Positions 7,821 to 17,196 are shown, counted from the first letter of the stretch. The stretch is DNA of 64,000 nucleotides from Evansella sp041820985 (GCF_041820985.1 NZ_JBGUAU010000004.1:1-64000); one strand, 5' to 3'. A program made the numbers and translations. Notes: generated from the letters alone by a model not told the origin.

Positions 7821-8877
7821 TTCTACTTTCATTAGTGAGGTTTTACAGCTAGTATCACCTGGGACCCCTTTGCGTGAAGGTATAGACAATGTTTTACGCG
7901 CAAAAACCGGAGGGCTAATCGTTCTAGGTTACAGCAACAATATGATGGATATTGTTGATGGTGGATTTTTTATTAATTGTGATTTTTCACCTGCATATTT
8001 ATATGAATTAGCAAAAATGGACGGAGCTATTATTTTAAGTGAAACAGGTGATCGTATTTTATATGCTAACACACAGTTAGTACCAAATAATGCAATAGAA
8101 TCAACAGAAACAGGTATTAGACATCGTACTGCTCAGCGTGTTGCAAGGCAGACAGGAAATCTTGTTATCTCTATTTCACAACGAAGAAATGTCATTACCT
8201 TATATCAGGGAGAATACAGATATGCTTTAAAGGATATTGGTGTTATATTGACGAAAGCCAATCAAGCGATTCAGACATTAGATAAATACAAGTCTGTATT
8301 GGACCAAGGTGTAACCAACCTAGGAGCGTTAGAATTTGAAGAACTTGTTACCTTTCAAGAGGTTTCACAAGTAATGCATCGAATCGAAATGGTTTTACGG
8401 ATTAAAACGGAAATATTGAATTATGTAAACGAACTAGGAAATGAAGGTCGCTTAATCTCTATGCAATTAGAAGAATTAGTATCGAACACAGAGAAAGAAG
8501 CAGTTTTACTCATTAAGGATTATATGAAGGATGGTAATCAAGATCCTAAACAATTACTTAGAAAATTAAAGCGTTTGTCTAATGAAGAATTACTTGATGA
8601 TCAAGTGATTGTAAAACTATTAGGTTATAGTAAAACAACCAATCTAGCGGAATTCGCAGTTTGTCCTAGAGGGTTCCGAATCTTGAATAAAATCCCGAGA
8701 ATACCGCCATTAGTTGTCGAAAATTTAATACAAAAATTTGAAGACCTCCCTCAAATTATGAGGGCCACTACAGAGGAATTAGATGAGGTAGATGGTATTG
8801 GAGAAGCAAGAGCTAGAAAAATAAAGGAAGGGTTGACTAGAATACAAGAACAGCTTTTCATTGACAGACATATATAG
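7795..8877 (+). CDS. disA: DNA integrity scanning protein DisA (diadenylate cyclase)
   Basis: DisA makes cyclic di-AMP from two ATP and scans DNA for branched structures. The N-terminal DAC domain carries the signature DGA (in MDGAIIL) and RHR (in TGIRHRTA) motifs; a helical linker follows, and the C terminus has a helix-hairpin-helix DNA-binding domain (LDEVDGIGEARARKI). Length is 360 residues. The GTG start inside the end of radA is supported by AGGAGG eight bases upstream. The overlap with radA points to translational coupling of two DNA-repair functions. Confidence 0.96.
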   Translation: MEHHDSNYDSTFISEVLQLVSPGTPLREGIDNVLRAKTGGLIVLGYSNNMMDIVDGGFFINCDFSPAYLYELAKMDGAIILSETGDRILYANTQLVPNNAIESTETGIRHRTAQRVARQTGNLVISISQRRNVITLYQGEYRYALKDIGVILTKANQAIQTLDKYKSVLDQGVTNLGALEFEELVTFQEVSQVMHRIEMVLRIKTEILNYVNELGNEGRLISMQLEELVSNTEKEAVLLIKDYMKDGNQDPKQLLRKLKRLSNEELLDDQVIVKLLGYSKTTNLAEFAVCPRGFRILNKIPRIPPLVVENLIQKFEDLPQIMRATTEELDEVDGIGEARARKIKEGLTRIQEQLFIDRHI

Positions 8878-8898
8878 TTTGTCAAATAAACTCAACCC

Positions 8899-8928
8899 TT
8901 GACGAAGAGACTTGTTTAAAGTTATAAT
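8899..8928 (+). promoter_or_regulatory. SigA promoter upstream of yacL
   Basis: TTGACG (8899-8904) and TATAAT (8923-8928) are 18 bp apart. It gives yacL a leader of about 145 nt. Confidence 0.75.
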
Positions 8929-8988
8929 AGTAAATTTGCTTCAATTGACATTGGGAAATACCTCTGATAAGGTGTTATTATTCCTTTA

Positions 8989-9021
8989 AAATCACAAAAA
9001 GTGTGTAACTTTTTGTGATTT
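8989..9021 (+). other. 13-bp perfect hairpin in the yacL leader
   Basis: AAATCACAAAAAG (8989-9001) pairs fully with CTTTTTGTGATTT (9009-9021) around a 7-nt loop. No T-run follows, so it is not a standard terminator for disA. It lies in the untranslated leader expected from the yacL promoter. Confidence 0.5.
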
Positions 9022-9081
9022 ATCTAGAAGTATGTTTGAATTCCGTACAGTTGTCTATAATTAATAAAGGAGGTGAAGTAG

Positions 9082-10176
9082 ATGCTTCGAAGAATAGTAC
9101 AATTATTTATCTTGTTGGTTGGCGGAACTCTTGGATTTTTATATTTACCATATTTAATTGACTTATTGAATTTTGGAAGTATCCCTAGTTGGTTAGCGAG
9201 CTCCTACGCAGGAGTATTTATAGGTGCACTTATTTTATTTTTATCTACTTTTTGGTTAGTGGATAATATCGTAGGGTTGATCCGTTTAGTAGAGGAAACG
9301 TTAGTAAAAGCACCTGTCACAGATTTATTATTTGGAACGATGGGTTTAGGGATAGGGTTACTATTAGCATATCTAATAGGTCTACCTCTAGAAGCTGTAG
9401 CGATCCCTGTTTTTAGTACGATATTACCACTATTTTTAACGATATTATTAGGATATTTAGGATTCCAAGTTGGATTTAAAAAACGTGATGAATTAGTAAA
9501 TCTATTTCCTATGGGAAATCGTTCTATGAAGGACAAAAAACAAGATTCGCTGGAGGAAGAAGAACGCGGCTCACTTAAGATTTTAGACACAAGCGTTATT
9601 ATCGATGGACGTATTGCTGATATATGTCAAACGGGATTCTTAGAAGGAACGTTAATGATTCCAGAATTTGTACTAGAAGAATTACAACATATTGCAGATT
9701 CTTCCGACGTTTTAAAACGTAATAGAGGTAGACGTGGTCTAGATATTTTGAATAAGATCCAAAAGGAGTTACCTGTAAATGTAGAAATATATGAAGGTGA
9801 CTTTGAAGAGATACAAGAAGTAGACAGTAAGCTTGTAAAATTGGCAAAGGTATTAAACGGATATGTTGTAACAAATGATTTTAATTTAAATAAAGTTTGT
9901 GATTTACAAGGTGTTTCTGTTTTAAACATTAATGATTTGGCTAACGCAGTAAAACCGGTAGTTCTTCCAGGGGAAGAAATGGCCGTTCAGGTTATAAAAG
10001 ACGGGAAAGAACAAAATCAAGGTATTGCATATCTGGATGATGGAACAATGATTGTCGTTGAAGAAGGAAGAAATTATATTGGTAAAAATATAGAAGTCGT
10101 TGTTACGAGTGTTTTACAAACATCTGCAGGTAGAATGATTTTTGCAAAACCTAAACTATTAGAAAAAGCACTTTAA
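9082..10176 (+). CDS. yacL: PIN/TRAM domain membrane protein YacL
   Basis: The 364-residue protein has four N-terminal membrane segments (about residues 5-25, 40-63, 80-105, 110-135), then a PIN nuclease-like domain beginning LDTSVIIDGR with the typical acidic residues, and a C-terminal TRAM domain (about 290-350), a predicted RNA-binding fold. The family is conserved in Bacilli next to radA-disA; its biochemical role is not settled, and RNA cleavage or binding at the membrane is inference from the domains. The ATG follows AAAGGAGGTG. Confidence 0.9.
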   Translation: MLRRIVQLFILLVGGTLGFLYLPYLIDLLNFGSIPSWLASSYAGVFIGALILFLSTFWLVDNIVGLIRLVEETLVKAPVTDLLFGTMGLGIGLLLAYLIGLPLEAVAIPVFSTILPLFLTILLGYLGFQVGFKKRDELVNLFPMGNRSMKDKKQDSLEEEERGSLKILDTSVIIDGRIADICQTGFLEGTLMIPEFVLEELQHIADSSDVLKRNRGRRGLDILNKIQKELPVNVEIYEGDFEEIQEVDSKLVKLAKVLNGYVVTNDFNLNKVCDLQGVSVLNINDLANAVKPVVLPGEEMAVQVIKDGKEQNQGIAYLDDGTMIVVEEGRNYIGKNIEVVVTSVLQTSAGRMIFAKPKLLEKAL

Positions 10177-10318
10177 TTTATAATATAAAGAAATAATAGT
10201 TTTTTATATAGTCTTAATTAAAGTGAGAGTGCGCAAATGGTTATGTTTGTGAACGAAAAGCAATGATGGGTAAAGAGGCCGTAATAAAAGACCCATTATA
10301 TAAAGGAACGGTATTCTT

Positions 10319-11014
10319 ATGGAAAATTACTATGTCGTAATACCAGCAGCAGGCCAAGGAAAACGAATGAAGGCTGGGATAAATAAACAATTTTTATTAA
10401 TGGATAAAACCCCCCTCCTCATACACACGCTCCGTGTGTTTGAGGAGGATCTTCTTTGTATTTCTATCATTTTAGTCGTCAACAAGGACGAAAAAGAGAT
10501 AGTACAAGCTTTAGTAGCTAAATACAATATTTCAAAAGTAGATCATGTTGTTGAGGGTGGAGCGGAAAGACAGCAGAGTGTATTTGAAGGATTAAAGGTG
10601 TTGAAAGGAAACCCGATTGTATTAGTTCATGATGGAGCAAGACCTTTCATCAATCAATCTAGTATTCATACGCTTGTAACCTCTGTTTTAACAAAAGGAT
10701 CTTCCATAATAGCTACACCTGTGAAAGATACAATAAAGCAAGTTATCAATGGAGTAGTTGCAGAAACGGTTGATCGTAGCAGCTTGTGGGCGGTCCAAAC
10801 TCCACAGGCTTTTCGTCTTGAAACTTTATTATACGCTCACAGACAGGCGGAACTTACAAGTTATTTAGGAACGGACGACGCATCTTTACTAGAATATGTT
10901 GGTGAAATGGTTCATGTTGTGGAGGGTGATTATGAAAATATTAAAATAACCACTCCTGAAGATATGTTGTTTGGTGAAGCAATTTTACAGAAAAGAAGGG
11001 ATGGAAAGTCATGA
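10319..11014 (+). CDS. ispD: 2-C-methyl-D-erythritol 4-phosphate cytidylyltransferase
   Basis: IspD joins CTP and methylerythritol 4-phosphate in the non-mevalonate isoprenoid pathway. The N-terminal nucleotide-binding motif PAAGQGKRM with the following K-QF, the HDGARPF motif and the VKDTIK segment are all present in 231 residues. The ATG has AAGGA 11 bases upstream. The ispF ATG overlaps its stop by 4 nt. A 16-bp hairpin lies inside the coding sequence at 10414-10448 (see findings). Confidence 0.96.
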   Translation: MENYYVVIPAAGQGKRMKAGINKQFLLMDKTPLLIHTLRVFEEDLLCISIILVVNKDEKEIVQALVAKYNISKVDHVVEGGAERQQSVFEGLKVLKGNPIVLVHDGARPFINQSSIHTLVTSVLTKGSSIIATPVKDTIKQVINGVVAETVDRSSLWAVQTPQAFRLETLLYAHRQAELTSYLGTDDASLLEYVGEMVHVVEGDYENIKITTPEDMLFGEAILQKRRDGKS

Positions 11015-11487
11015 TTAGAATTGGACAAGGATTCGATGTACATCAGCTTGTTGAAGGTCGACCACTAATCATGGGTGGAATTAATATCCCTTATGAGAAA
11101 GGGTTATTAGGCCATTCAGATGCAGATGTTTTATTACATACCATTGCTGATGCATGCTTAGGTGCTATCGGTGAAGGTGATATAGGAAAACACTTTCCTG
11201 ACACAGATGAAGCATATAGAGGTGCTGATTCGGCAGAATTACTAAAGCATGTTTGGAAGCTTGTTCAGGAGAGAGGATTTACATTAGGGAATATTGATTG
11301 TACTATTATGGCTCAAAAGCCAAAAATGGCACCATACATAAGTGAGATGAATCATAGGATTGCAGAACTTTTAGGAGCGGAAGTAAGTCAAGTGAATGTG
11401 AAAGCAACTACTACGGAAAAACTAGGTTTTACGGGAAGAGAAGAAGGAATAGCTTCAATGGCTGTCGTTTTATTAGTACAAGAATAA
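11011..11487 (+). CDS. ispF: 2-C-methyl-D-erythritol 2,4-cyclodiphosphate synthase
   Basis: IspF cyclises the diphosphocytidyl intermediate made downstream of IspD, releasing CMP. The 158-residue protein shows the zinc ligands in GFDVH near the N terminus and in LGHSDADVLLH (around residue 43), and the C-terminal TTTEKLGFTGR segment. ATGA overlap with ispD indicates coupled translation of the two pathway enzymes. Confidence 0.97.
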   Translation: MIRIGQGFDVHQLVEGRPLIMGGINIPYEKGLLGHSDADVLLHTIADACLGAIGEGDIGKHFPDTDEAYRGADSAELLKHVWKLVQERGFTLGNIDCTIMAQKPKMAPYISEMNHRIAELLGAEVSQVNVKATTTEKLGFTGREEGIASMAVVLLVQE

Positions 11488-11606
11488 AAGGGTAGTCTCC
11501 CATGTATAATGAATAATAACCAACAAAGTTAGTATTACAATATAGTGCTGGTAGTCGTATTTTCAGAGGATAGACGTCTAATTCAGTAATAGTAATCCTG
11601 GAAAAC

Positions 11607-11634
11607 TTGACCACAAGTGTACGAATGATAAAAT
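11607..11634 (+). promoter_or_regulatory. SigA promoter of gltX
   Basis: TTGACC (11607-11612) and TAAAAT (11629-11634) are 16 bp apart, about 37 bp upstream of the gltX start. Confidence 0.6.
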
Positions 11635-11671
11635 AATGAGAAATGAACAAAAGATTGGAAGGTGTCATAAA

Positions 11672-13129
11672 ATGACTCAAGAAGTTCGTGTAAGATTTGC
11701 ACCTAGCCCAACAGGGCACTTGCACATAGGTGGAGCGCGTTCCGCGTTATTTAATTATTTATTTGCAAGAAATCGAAATGGTAAATTTATCGTTCGAATT
11801 GAAGATACAGACCAAGCAAGAAATGTGGAAACTGCAACAGAAAAGCTACTTGATAGCTTAAAATGGTTAGGAATTGAATGGGATGAAAGTGTCGATATTG
11901 GCGGACCACATGCTCCATATCAAAGCATGGAACGTTTAGATATTTATAAAAAATATATTGACGAGCTAATTGAAAATGGTAAAGCATATTACTGTTATAT
12001 GTCGGAAGAAGAACTGGAAGCAGAGCGAGAAGAACAAAGATCCCGAGGTTTGACTCCGAAATATAGTGGTAGAGATCGTAATTTAACAAAAGAACAAAGG
12101 GATGCATATGAAAAAGAAGGGCGTAAACCTGTCGTGCGATTTTTAGTTCCTGAGTACCAATCCGTTGTTGTGGATGATATTGTCCGTGGTAAAGTAACAT
12201 TCGATACGGATGGTATTGGTGATTTCGTTATTGCACGTAAAGACGGTATTCCCACATATAATTTTGCAGTAGTTATTGACGATTACCTAATGCAAATTAG
12301 CCATGTTATTCGTGGAGAAGAACATCTATCTAATGCACCTCGACAAGTTCTTTTGTTTGAGGCATTTGGATGGGAAACTCCAACATTTGCTCACGCATCT
12401 CTCATACTGAATGAGGATCATAAAAAAATGAGTAAACGGGATGAGTCTATCATTCAGTTTGTTGAGCAGTATCGGGATTTAGGTTACTTGCCAGAAGCCA
12501 TTGTTAATTTTATTTCCTTATTAGGATGGTCTCCAGGTGGGGAAGAAGAAATCCTTTCTATGGATCAATTAATTGAGCAGTTTAGTCTTGAGCGAGTAAT
12601 TAAAGCACCTGCTGTTTTTGATACAAAAAAATTAGCTTGGATGAACAATCAATATATGAAAGAAGCCAGTGTAGATAAAGCTGTGGATGTGGCTCTCCCT
12701 CATTTAATAAAGGCTGGGCGGTTACCAGTGGATATGGATGGGATGGAGCGGCAGTGGGCGCAAGCTCTCATCGCGCTTCATCAAGAAAAAATGAGCTATG
12801 GTGCAGAGATAGTTGAGTTAACAGAGTTGTTCTTTATGGATGAAATAGATTATAATGAAGAAGCGAAAGAAGTGCTAGCGGAAGAGCAAGTACCAGAAGT
12901 CCTAACTTCATTTAAAGAAATAGTAGAAGGGCTTGCAACTTTCTCTTCAGAGGAAATAAAAAAAGCAATGAAAGACGTTCAAAAAGCTACTGGACATAAA
13001 GGTAAAAAGTTGTTTATGCCAATTCGTGTAGCAGTAACAGGCCAGACTCATGGACCGGATCTTCCTCAAGCGATTACACTTATTGGGAAAGAAACAGTAG
13101 CGAGCCGTATCGATAAATTACTAAAATAA
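11672..13129 (+). CDS. gltX: Glutamyl-tRNA synthetase
   Basis: GltX charges tRNA-Glu; in Bacillus the enzyme also misacylates tRNA-Gln, which the amidotransferase GatCAB then corrects. The class I signatures are clear: PSPTGHLHIGGAR near the N terminus and KKMSKRDES around residue 255. The ATG at 11672 follows GGAAGG at good spacing and gives 485 residues; an upstream in-frame ATG at 11636 lacks a binding site. It lies before the cysteine T-box, as in B. subtilis. Confidence 0.97.
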   Translation: MTQEVRVRFAPSPTGHLHIGGARSALFNYLFARNRNGKFIVRIEDTDQARNVETATEKLLDSLKWLGIEWDESVDIGGPHAPYQSMERLDIYKKYIDELIENGKAYYCYMSEEELEAEREEQRSRGLTPKYSGRDRNLTKEQRDAYEKEGRKPVVRFLVPEYQSVVVDDIVRGKVTFDTDGIGDFVIARKDGIPTYNFAVVIDDYLMQISHVIRGEEHLSNAPRQVLLFEAFGWETPTFAHASLILNEDHKKMSKRDESIIQFVEQYRDLGYLPEAIVNFISLLGWSPGGEEEILSMDQLIEQFSLERVIKAPAVFDTKKLAWMNNQYMKEASVDKAVDVALPHLIKAGRLPVDMDGMERQWAQALIALHQEKMSYGAEIVELTELFFMDEIDYNEEAKEVLAEEQVPEVLTSFKEIVEGLATFSSEEIKKAMKDVQKATGHKGKKLFMPIRVAVTGQTHGPDLPQAITLIGKETVASRIDKLLK

Positions 13130-13140
13130 GTCAATATAAA

Positions 13141-13398
13141 GAAAACGAAGATGAGGAAAAGTAAGAAGGTTTTATTCCTAGATAGAGAGAGCTGCCATCG
13201 GCTGAAAGCAGCTTGAGGATACTCTTCTGAAAATGCACCTCTGAGTTTCTTTCTGAACACTTTTTAAATAAGTTAGTAGGTAAGGACGGATAAGAAGCCG
13301 TTATTTTCTTTTGAGTGGAGCAATGGATATAGTTGCTCAAACAGGGTGGAACCACGTGTAGGCGTCTCTGTGTCGTAAAGGCACAGAGACGCTTTTTC
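13141..13398 (+). ncRNA. T-box riboswitch, tRNA-Cys specific
   Basis: The leader carries the T-box sequence AGGGTGGAACCACG (13343-13356). In the Stem I region the triplet TGC, followed by A (13234-13237), sits where the specifier codon is expected and reads cysteine. The T-box UGGA (13347-13350) would pair with a tRNA 3' end carrying discriminator U, as tRNA-Cys does. It ends in a strong terminator. Uncharged tRNA-Cys should favour the antiterminator and let cysE-cysS be transcribed. The 5' boundary is approximate. Confidence 0.92.
13362..13397 (+). terminator. T-box regulated terminator
   Basis: GCGTCTCTGTG (13362-13372) pairs with CACAGAGACGC (13382-13392), followed by TTTTT. It is the terminator arm of the cysteine T-box. 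Confidence 0.9.
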
Positions 13399-13418
13399 TA
13401 ATGAGAGGAGGCAGTACT

Positions 13419-14066
13419 ATGTTTCGAACATTAAAAAATGATATTGACGTTGTGTTAGAACAAGATCCAGCAGCTCGGAATAGGTTAGAAGTCTTTATAA
13501 CTTATTCAGGTGTTCATGCTATATGGAATCATCGATTCGCTCATTGGTTATGGAAAAAACGGTTTTATTTTATAGCAAGATTTATTTCACAAGTAAGTCG
13601 TTTTTTTACTGGAATTGAAATCCACCCAGGAGCAAAAATTGGGCAAAGATTGTTCATCGACCACGGGATGGGTGTTGTTATCGGAGAAACATGTGAAATT
13701 GGTGATAATGTTACTATTTTTCAAGGAGTAACGCTCGGTGGAACGGGAAAAGAAAAAGGTAAACGTCATCCAACAATAGAAGATAATGTTCTTATTGCGA
13801 CTGGTGCAAAGGTATTAGGTTCCATGCGTATTGGGAAAAATTCTCGTATAGGGGCTGGATCGGTTGTATTGAAAGAGGTGCCACCAAACTCCACTGTTGT
13901 TGGTATTCCAGGGAGAGTGGTCATTCAAGATGGTGTAAAAGTAGGGCATGATCTAGATCATATAAATTTGCCAGATCCAATTGCGGATAAGTTCCGGGAG
14001 TTAGAAGGAGAGCTACTCCGTTTGAAAAAAGAAATCTCCGAATTGAAAAAAGAGAAAGTAAAATAG
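13419..14066 (+). CDS. cysE: Serine O-acetyltransferase
   Basis: CysE acetylates L-serine with acetyl-CoA, the first committed step to cysteine. The N-terminal helical region is followed by the left-handed beta-helix hexapeptide repeats, with the catalytic region HPGAKIG...DHGMGVVIGE and the loop GGTGKEKGKRHP. I chose ATG 13419, eight bases after AGGAGG, rather than the ATG at 13401 that lies before the binding site. The protein is 215 residues. It is controlled by the T-box directly upstream, together with cysS. Confidence 0.96.
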   Translation: MFRTLKNDIDVVLEQDPAARNRLEVFITYSGVHAIWNHRFAHWLWKKRFYFIARFISQVSRFFTGIEIHPGAKIGQRLFIDHGMGVVIGETCEIGDNVTIFQGVTLGGTGKEKGKRHPTIEDNVLIATGAKVLGSMRIGKNSRIGAGSVVLKEVPPNSTVVGIPGRVVIQDGVKVGHDLDHINLPDPIADKFRELEGELLRLKKEISELKKEKVK

Positions 14067-14103
14067 ATCCTTATAAATGTAAATTACAGGAGGGAAAAAA
14101 GAG

Positions 14104-15504
14104 ATGAGTATTAAACTTTATAATACACTAAATAGAAAAATAGAGCCCTTTGTTCCATTAGAAGAAGGAAAAGTTAAGATGTATGTATGCGGACCAACTG
14201 TATACAACTACATTCATATAGGCAATGCAAGACCTGCAGTGGTATTTGATATGGTAAGACGTTATCTGGAATATCGAGGATACGAAGTTACTTATGTCTC
14301 TAATTTTACAGATGTAGACGATAAGATAATTAAAGCTGCCGAGGAAATGGGTGAGGACGTACAAACACTTGCGGAGCGCTTTATTGAAGCTTATCACGAA
14401 GATACAGGAAAATTAGGGGTGAAAAAGGCAGATGTTCACCCAAGGGTGACAGATACAATGCCAGAAATTATCTCTTTTATTGAGCGACTTGTTGAAAAAG
14501 GTTTTGCATATGAAGCGGAAGGAGATGTATATTTCCGAACAAGGAAATTTGATGATTATGGAAAACTGTCTCATCAGTCAATAGATGATTTACAATTAGG
14601 AACGCGTATCCAAGTAGGAGAGAAAAAAGAGGACGCCCTCGATTTTGTTCTATGGAAAAGTGCGAAACCAGGTGAAATTTATTGGGATAGCCCTTGGGGA
14701 AATGGACGTCCGGGATGGCATATTGAATGCTCTGCAATGGTAAAGAAGTATTTAGGGAACACAATTGATATTCATGCAGGTGGTCAAGATTTGTCATTTC
14801 CACATCATGAAAATGAAATAGCTCAATCAGAAGCATTAAATGAGAAGCAAATGGCTAACTATTGGATTCACAATGGGTATATTAATATCGATAATGAGAA
14901 AATGTCAAAGTCCTTAGGTAATTTTATTCTAGTACATGACATAATAAAAAAATTCGACCCGGAAGTAGTTCGTTTCTTTATTGTTAATGCTCATTATAGA
15001 AGCCCAATTAATTTCAGTGACGACCAGTTAACTAGTGCAGCGAGTGGTCTTGAAAGAATGAGAACAACGTATAAAAATCTTCAACACAGATTACAGGAAA
15101 CTGTTAATTTAGCGGAAGATAATGATAAATGGGTTAAAGATATTAAAAAGTATCACGACGAGTTTATTGAAGCGATGGACGATGATTTTAATAGTGCGAA
15201 CGCAGTAGCGGTAATGTTTGAGCTTGTTAAGCTTGGAAATATCTATTTAAGAGAAAAGCATACAAATAAAGAAGTTTTACAGTACTTTTTAAAACAACTA
15301 GATGAAATGTCTCTCGTATTAGGAATTCATCTAAAAGAAGTGGCCACACTTCTTGATGAAGAGATTGAAACGCTCATTCAGGAAAGAATTGATGCAAGGA
15401 AAAATCGTGACTTCCATCGTGCAGATGAAATAAGAGACACACTCAAGGATAAGGGTATAATCCTTGAAGATACACCTCAAGGTACTCGCTGGAAGAGGGT
15501 GTAG
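14104..15504 (+). CDS. cysS: Cysteinyl-tRNA synthetase
   Basis: CysS charges tRNA-Cys. Class I motifs are present: the HIGH-type YIHIGNAR after MYVCGPTVYNY, whose Cys is a zinc ligand, the other zinc ligands in IECSAM and FPHHENE, and KMSKSLGNF (around residue 267). Length is 466 residues. The start follows AGGAGGG. Placing it after cysE under a cysteine T-box links cysteine synthesis and use to tRNA-Cys charging. Confidence 0.97.
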   Translation: MSIKLYNTLNRKIEPFVPLEEGKVKMYVCGPTVYNYIHIGNARPAVVFDMVRRYLEYRGYEVTYVSNFTDVDDKIIKAAEEMGEDVQTLAERFIEAYHEDTGKLGVKKADVHPRVTDTMPEIISFIERLVEKGFAYEAEGDVYFRTRKFDDYGKLSHQSIDDLQLGTRIQVGEKKEDALDFVLWKSAKPGEIYWDSPWGNGRPGWHIECSAMVKKYLGNTIDIHAGGQDLSFPHHENEIAQSEALNEKQMANYWIHNGYINIDNEKMSKSLGNFILVHDIIKKFDPEVVRFFIVNAHYRSPINFSDDQLTSAASGLERMRTTYKNLQHRLQETVNLAEDNDKWVKDIKKYHDEFIEAMDDDFNSANAVAVMFELVKLGNIYLREKHTNKEVLQYFLKQLDEMSLVLGIHLKEVATLLDEEIETLIQERIDARKNRDFHRADEIRDTLKDKGIILEDTPQGTRWKRV

Positions 15505-15506
15505 AT

Positions 15507-15926
15507 GTGAAACTCAATATGTTAGTGAATGAACCAGAGCAGTTAAATGCTTTAGCTCTAGCGTATATGGGGGATGCGGTATTGGAAACCTATGTCCGAT
15601 ACCGCCTCATATCAAAAGGTCAAGTAAGACCGAATAAACTTCATAAAGAAGCAACAAATTATGTTTCGGCTAAATCGCAAGCAAAAGTTCTGCATATCTT
15701 CTTCGAAACAGACCGTTTAACTAAAGAGGAAAAGTCAGTTGCATTAAGAGGGCGAAATGCAAAATCGGGTACTATTCCTAAGAATACTGACCATGCTACT
15801 TACAGATATAGTACTGCTTTAGAGGCCTTATTTGGCTATTTGTATCTTACAGATCAACATAATCGATTAGACGAACTAATTCAAGAAACCTTTGATATTG
15901 TAGAAGGAAGGGAGGGTGAAAAATGA
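15507..15926 (+). CDS. mrnC: Mini-ribonuclease III
   Basis: MrnC is an RNase III catalytic domain without a double-stranded RNA-binding domain; in Bacillus it matures the ends of 23S rRNA. The 139 residues contain the catalytic helix LALAYMGDAVLE. It starts 2 nt after cysS and overlaps rlmB by 4 nt (ATGA). Confidence 0.95.
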   Translation: MKLNMLVNEPEQLNALALAYMGDAVLETYVRYRLISKGQVRPNKLHKEATNYVSAKSQAKVLHIFFETDRLTKEEKSVALRGRNAKSGTIPKNTDHATYRYSTALEALFGYLYLTDQHNRLDELIQETFDIVEGREGEK

Positions 15927-16678
15927 GTAATGAGTTTGAATTTATTTATGGGAAAAATCCAATCATAGAAGCATTAAAAGGAGAGCGACCTATAAACAAA
16001 ATCTGGATTGCAGAAGGTTCTCAAAAGGGGCAAATGTCATCTGTAACACAGCTAGCCAAACAGGCACAAGTGAATGTTCAAATAGCTCCTAGAAAAAAGC
16101 TCGATCAATTAGTTGATACTCAGAATCATCAAGGAGTAGTAGCACAAATTGCTGCTTATGAATATCAGGATTTATCTGTTTTATTCCAAAGAGCAGAAGA
16201 AAGAAACGAGGCCCCATTTTTCTTACTACTGGACGAGTTAGAGGATCCTCATAATTTAGGATCGATATTACGAACTGCCGATGCAGTAGGTGCTCACGGA
16301 GTTATCGTTCCGAAAAGAAGACAAGTAGGTTTAACTTATACAGTAGCTAAAGCATCAGCTGGTGCTATGGAACATATACCAGTAACAAGAGTGACGAATT
16401 TGGCAAGAACAATGGACGAGCTAAAAAAAGAAGGTCTTTGGTTTATTGGAACTGATGCAAAAGGTTCACAAGATTATCGCGAAGTAGACCTCGATATGCC
16501 CTTAGTACTTGTAATCGGTAGTGAAGGTAAAGGAATAAGCCGTTTGGTAAAAGAAAAATGTGATTTTCTTGTTAGCATTCCGCTTGCGGGGAAAGTGACT
16601 TCACTCAATGCTTCTGTAGCGGCAAGTTTACTTATGTATGAAGTATACAGAAAACGAAAACCTCAAGGAAGAGGTTAA
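15923..16678 (+). CDS. rlmB: 23S rRNA 2'-O-ribose methyltransferase RlmB/TrmH family
   Basis: A SPOUT-class methyltransferase. The N-terminal substrate-binding domain starts EFIYGKNPIIEAL; the C-terminal knotted domain has DPHNLGSILRTADA, VIGSEGKGIS and IPLAGKVTSLNASVAASL, the three SpoU motifs. Length is 251 residues. The family modifies a 23S rRNA guanosine (G2251 in E. coli numbering); the exact target in Bacillus is inferred. It overlaps mrnC, another 23S rRNA processing enzyme. Confidence 0.93.
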   Translation: MSNEFEFIYGKNPIIEALKGERPINKIWIAEGSQKGQMSSVTQLAKQAQVNVQIAPRKKLDQLVDTQNHQGVVAQIAAYEYQDLSVLFQRAEERNEAPFFLLLDELEDPHNLGSILRTADAVGAHGVIVPKRRQVGLTYTVAKASAGAMEHIPVTRVTNLARTMDELKKEGLWFIGTDAKGSQDYREVDLDMPLVLVIGSEGKGISRLVKEKCDFLVSIPLAGKVTSLNASVAASLLMYEVYRKRKPQGRG

Positions 16679-16679
16679 T

Positions 16680-17192
16680 ATGCGTCGGGTTCTATTGGTT
16701 GATGGGTACAACATGATTGGGGATTGGCCAGAACTAAGGACTCTTCAATTAACAGATCTAGAAAATGCAAGGGACCTGCTTATTGAGAAGATGGCTGAGT
16801 ATCAAGCATATACAGGAATAGAAGTAATGATCATTTTTGACGCACATATGGTACCAGGACTTGGTAAGAAATATCATAACTTTCGAATGAATATAGTATA
16901 TACTCGCGAAAAGGAAACTGCTGATGAACGAATTGAGCGTCTAGTGAAAGAGTTAAAGCGAGTGGATACACAAATATATGTGGCAACATCTGATTTTGTT
17001 GAACAGAGAGTAATTTTTGCGAGTGGAGCATATCGTAAATCAGCTAGAGAGTTACGAAATGAAGTAATTACTATTGAAAAAGGTATAAAGAAGGAAGTAA
17101 ATGAAAGAATTAATAAAAAAGTAAAAACGAAATTGCCAATTACAGATGAAATGGCAGAACTATTCGAAAAATGGCGTCGAGGAAAAGAATAG
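16680..17192 (+). CDS. yacP: NYN-domain endoribonuclease YacP (Rae1)
   Basis: The 170-residue protein is a NYN (PIN-like) nuclease. The catalytic acids are visible in LLVDGYNMIGDWP, MIIFDAH and the TADERIERL segment. In B. subtilis the orthologue Rae1 cleaves mRNAs in the ribosomal A site during translation. I chose ATG 16680, after AAGGAAGAGG inside the end of rlmB, giving the family length; it starts 1 nt after the rlmB stop. It closes the cysE operon. Confidence 0.93.
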   Translation: MRRVLLVDGYNMIGDWPELRTLQLTDLENARDLLIEKMAEYQAYTGIEVMIIFDAHMVPGLGKKYHNFRMNIVYTREKETADERIERLVKELKRVDTQIYVATSDFVEQRVIFASGAYRKSARELRNEVITIEKGIKKEVNERINKKVKTKLPITDEMAELFEKWRRGKE

Positions 17193-17196
17193 CATC

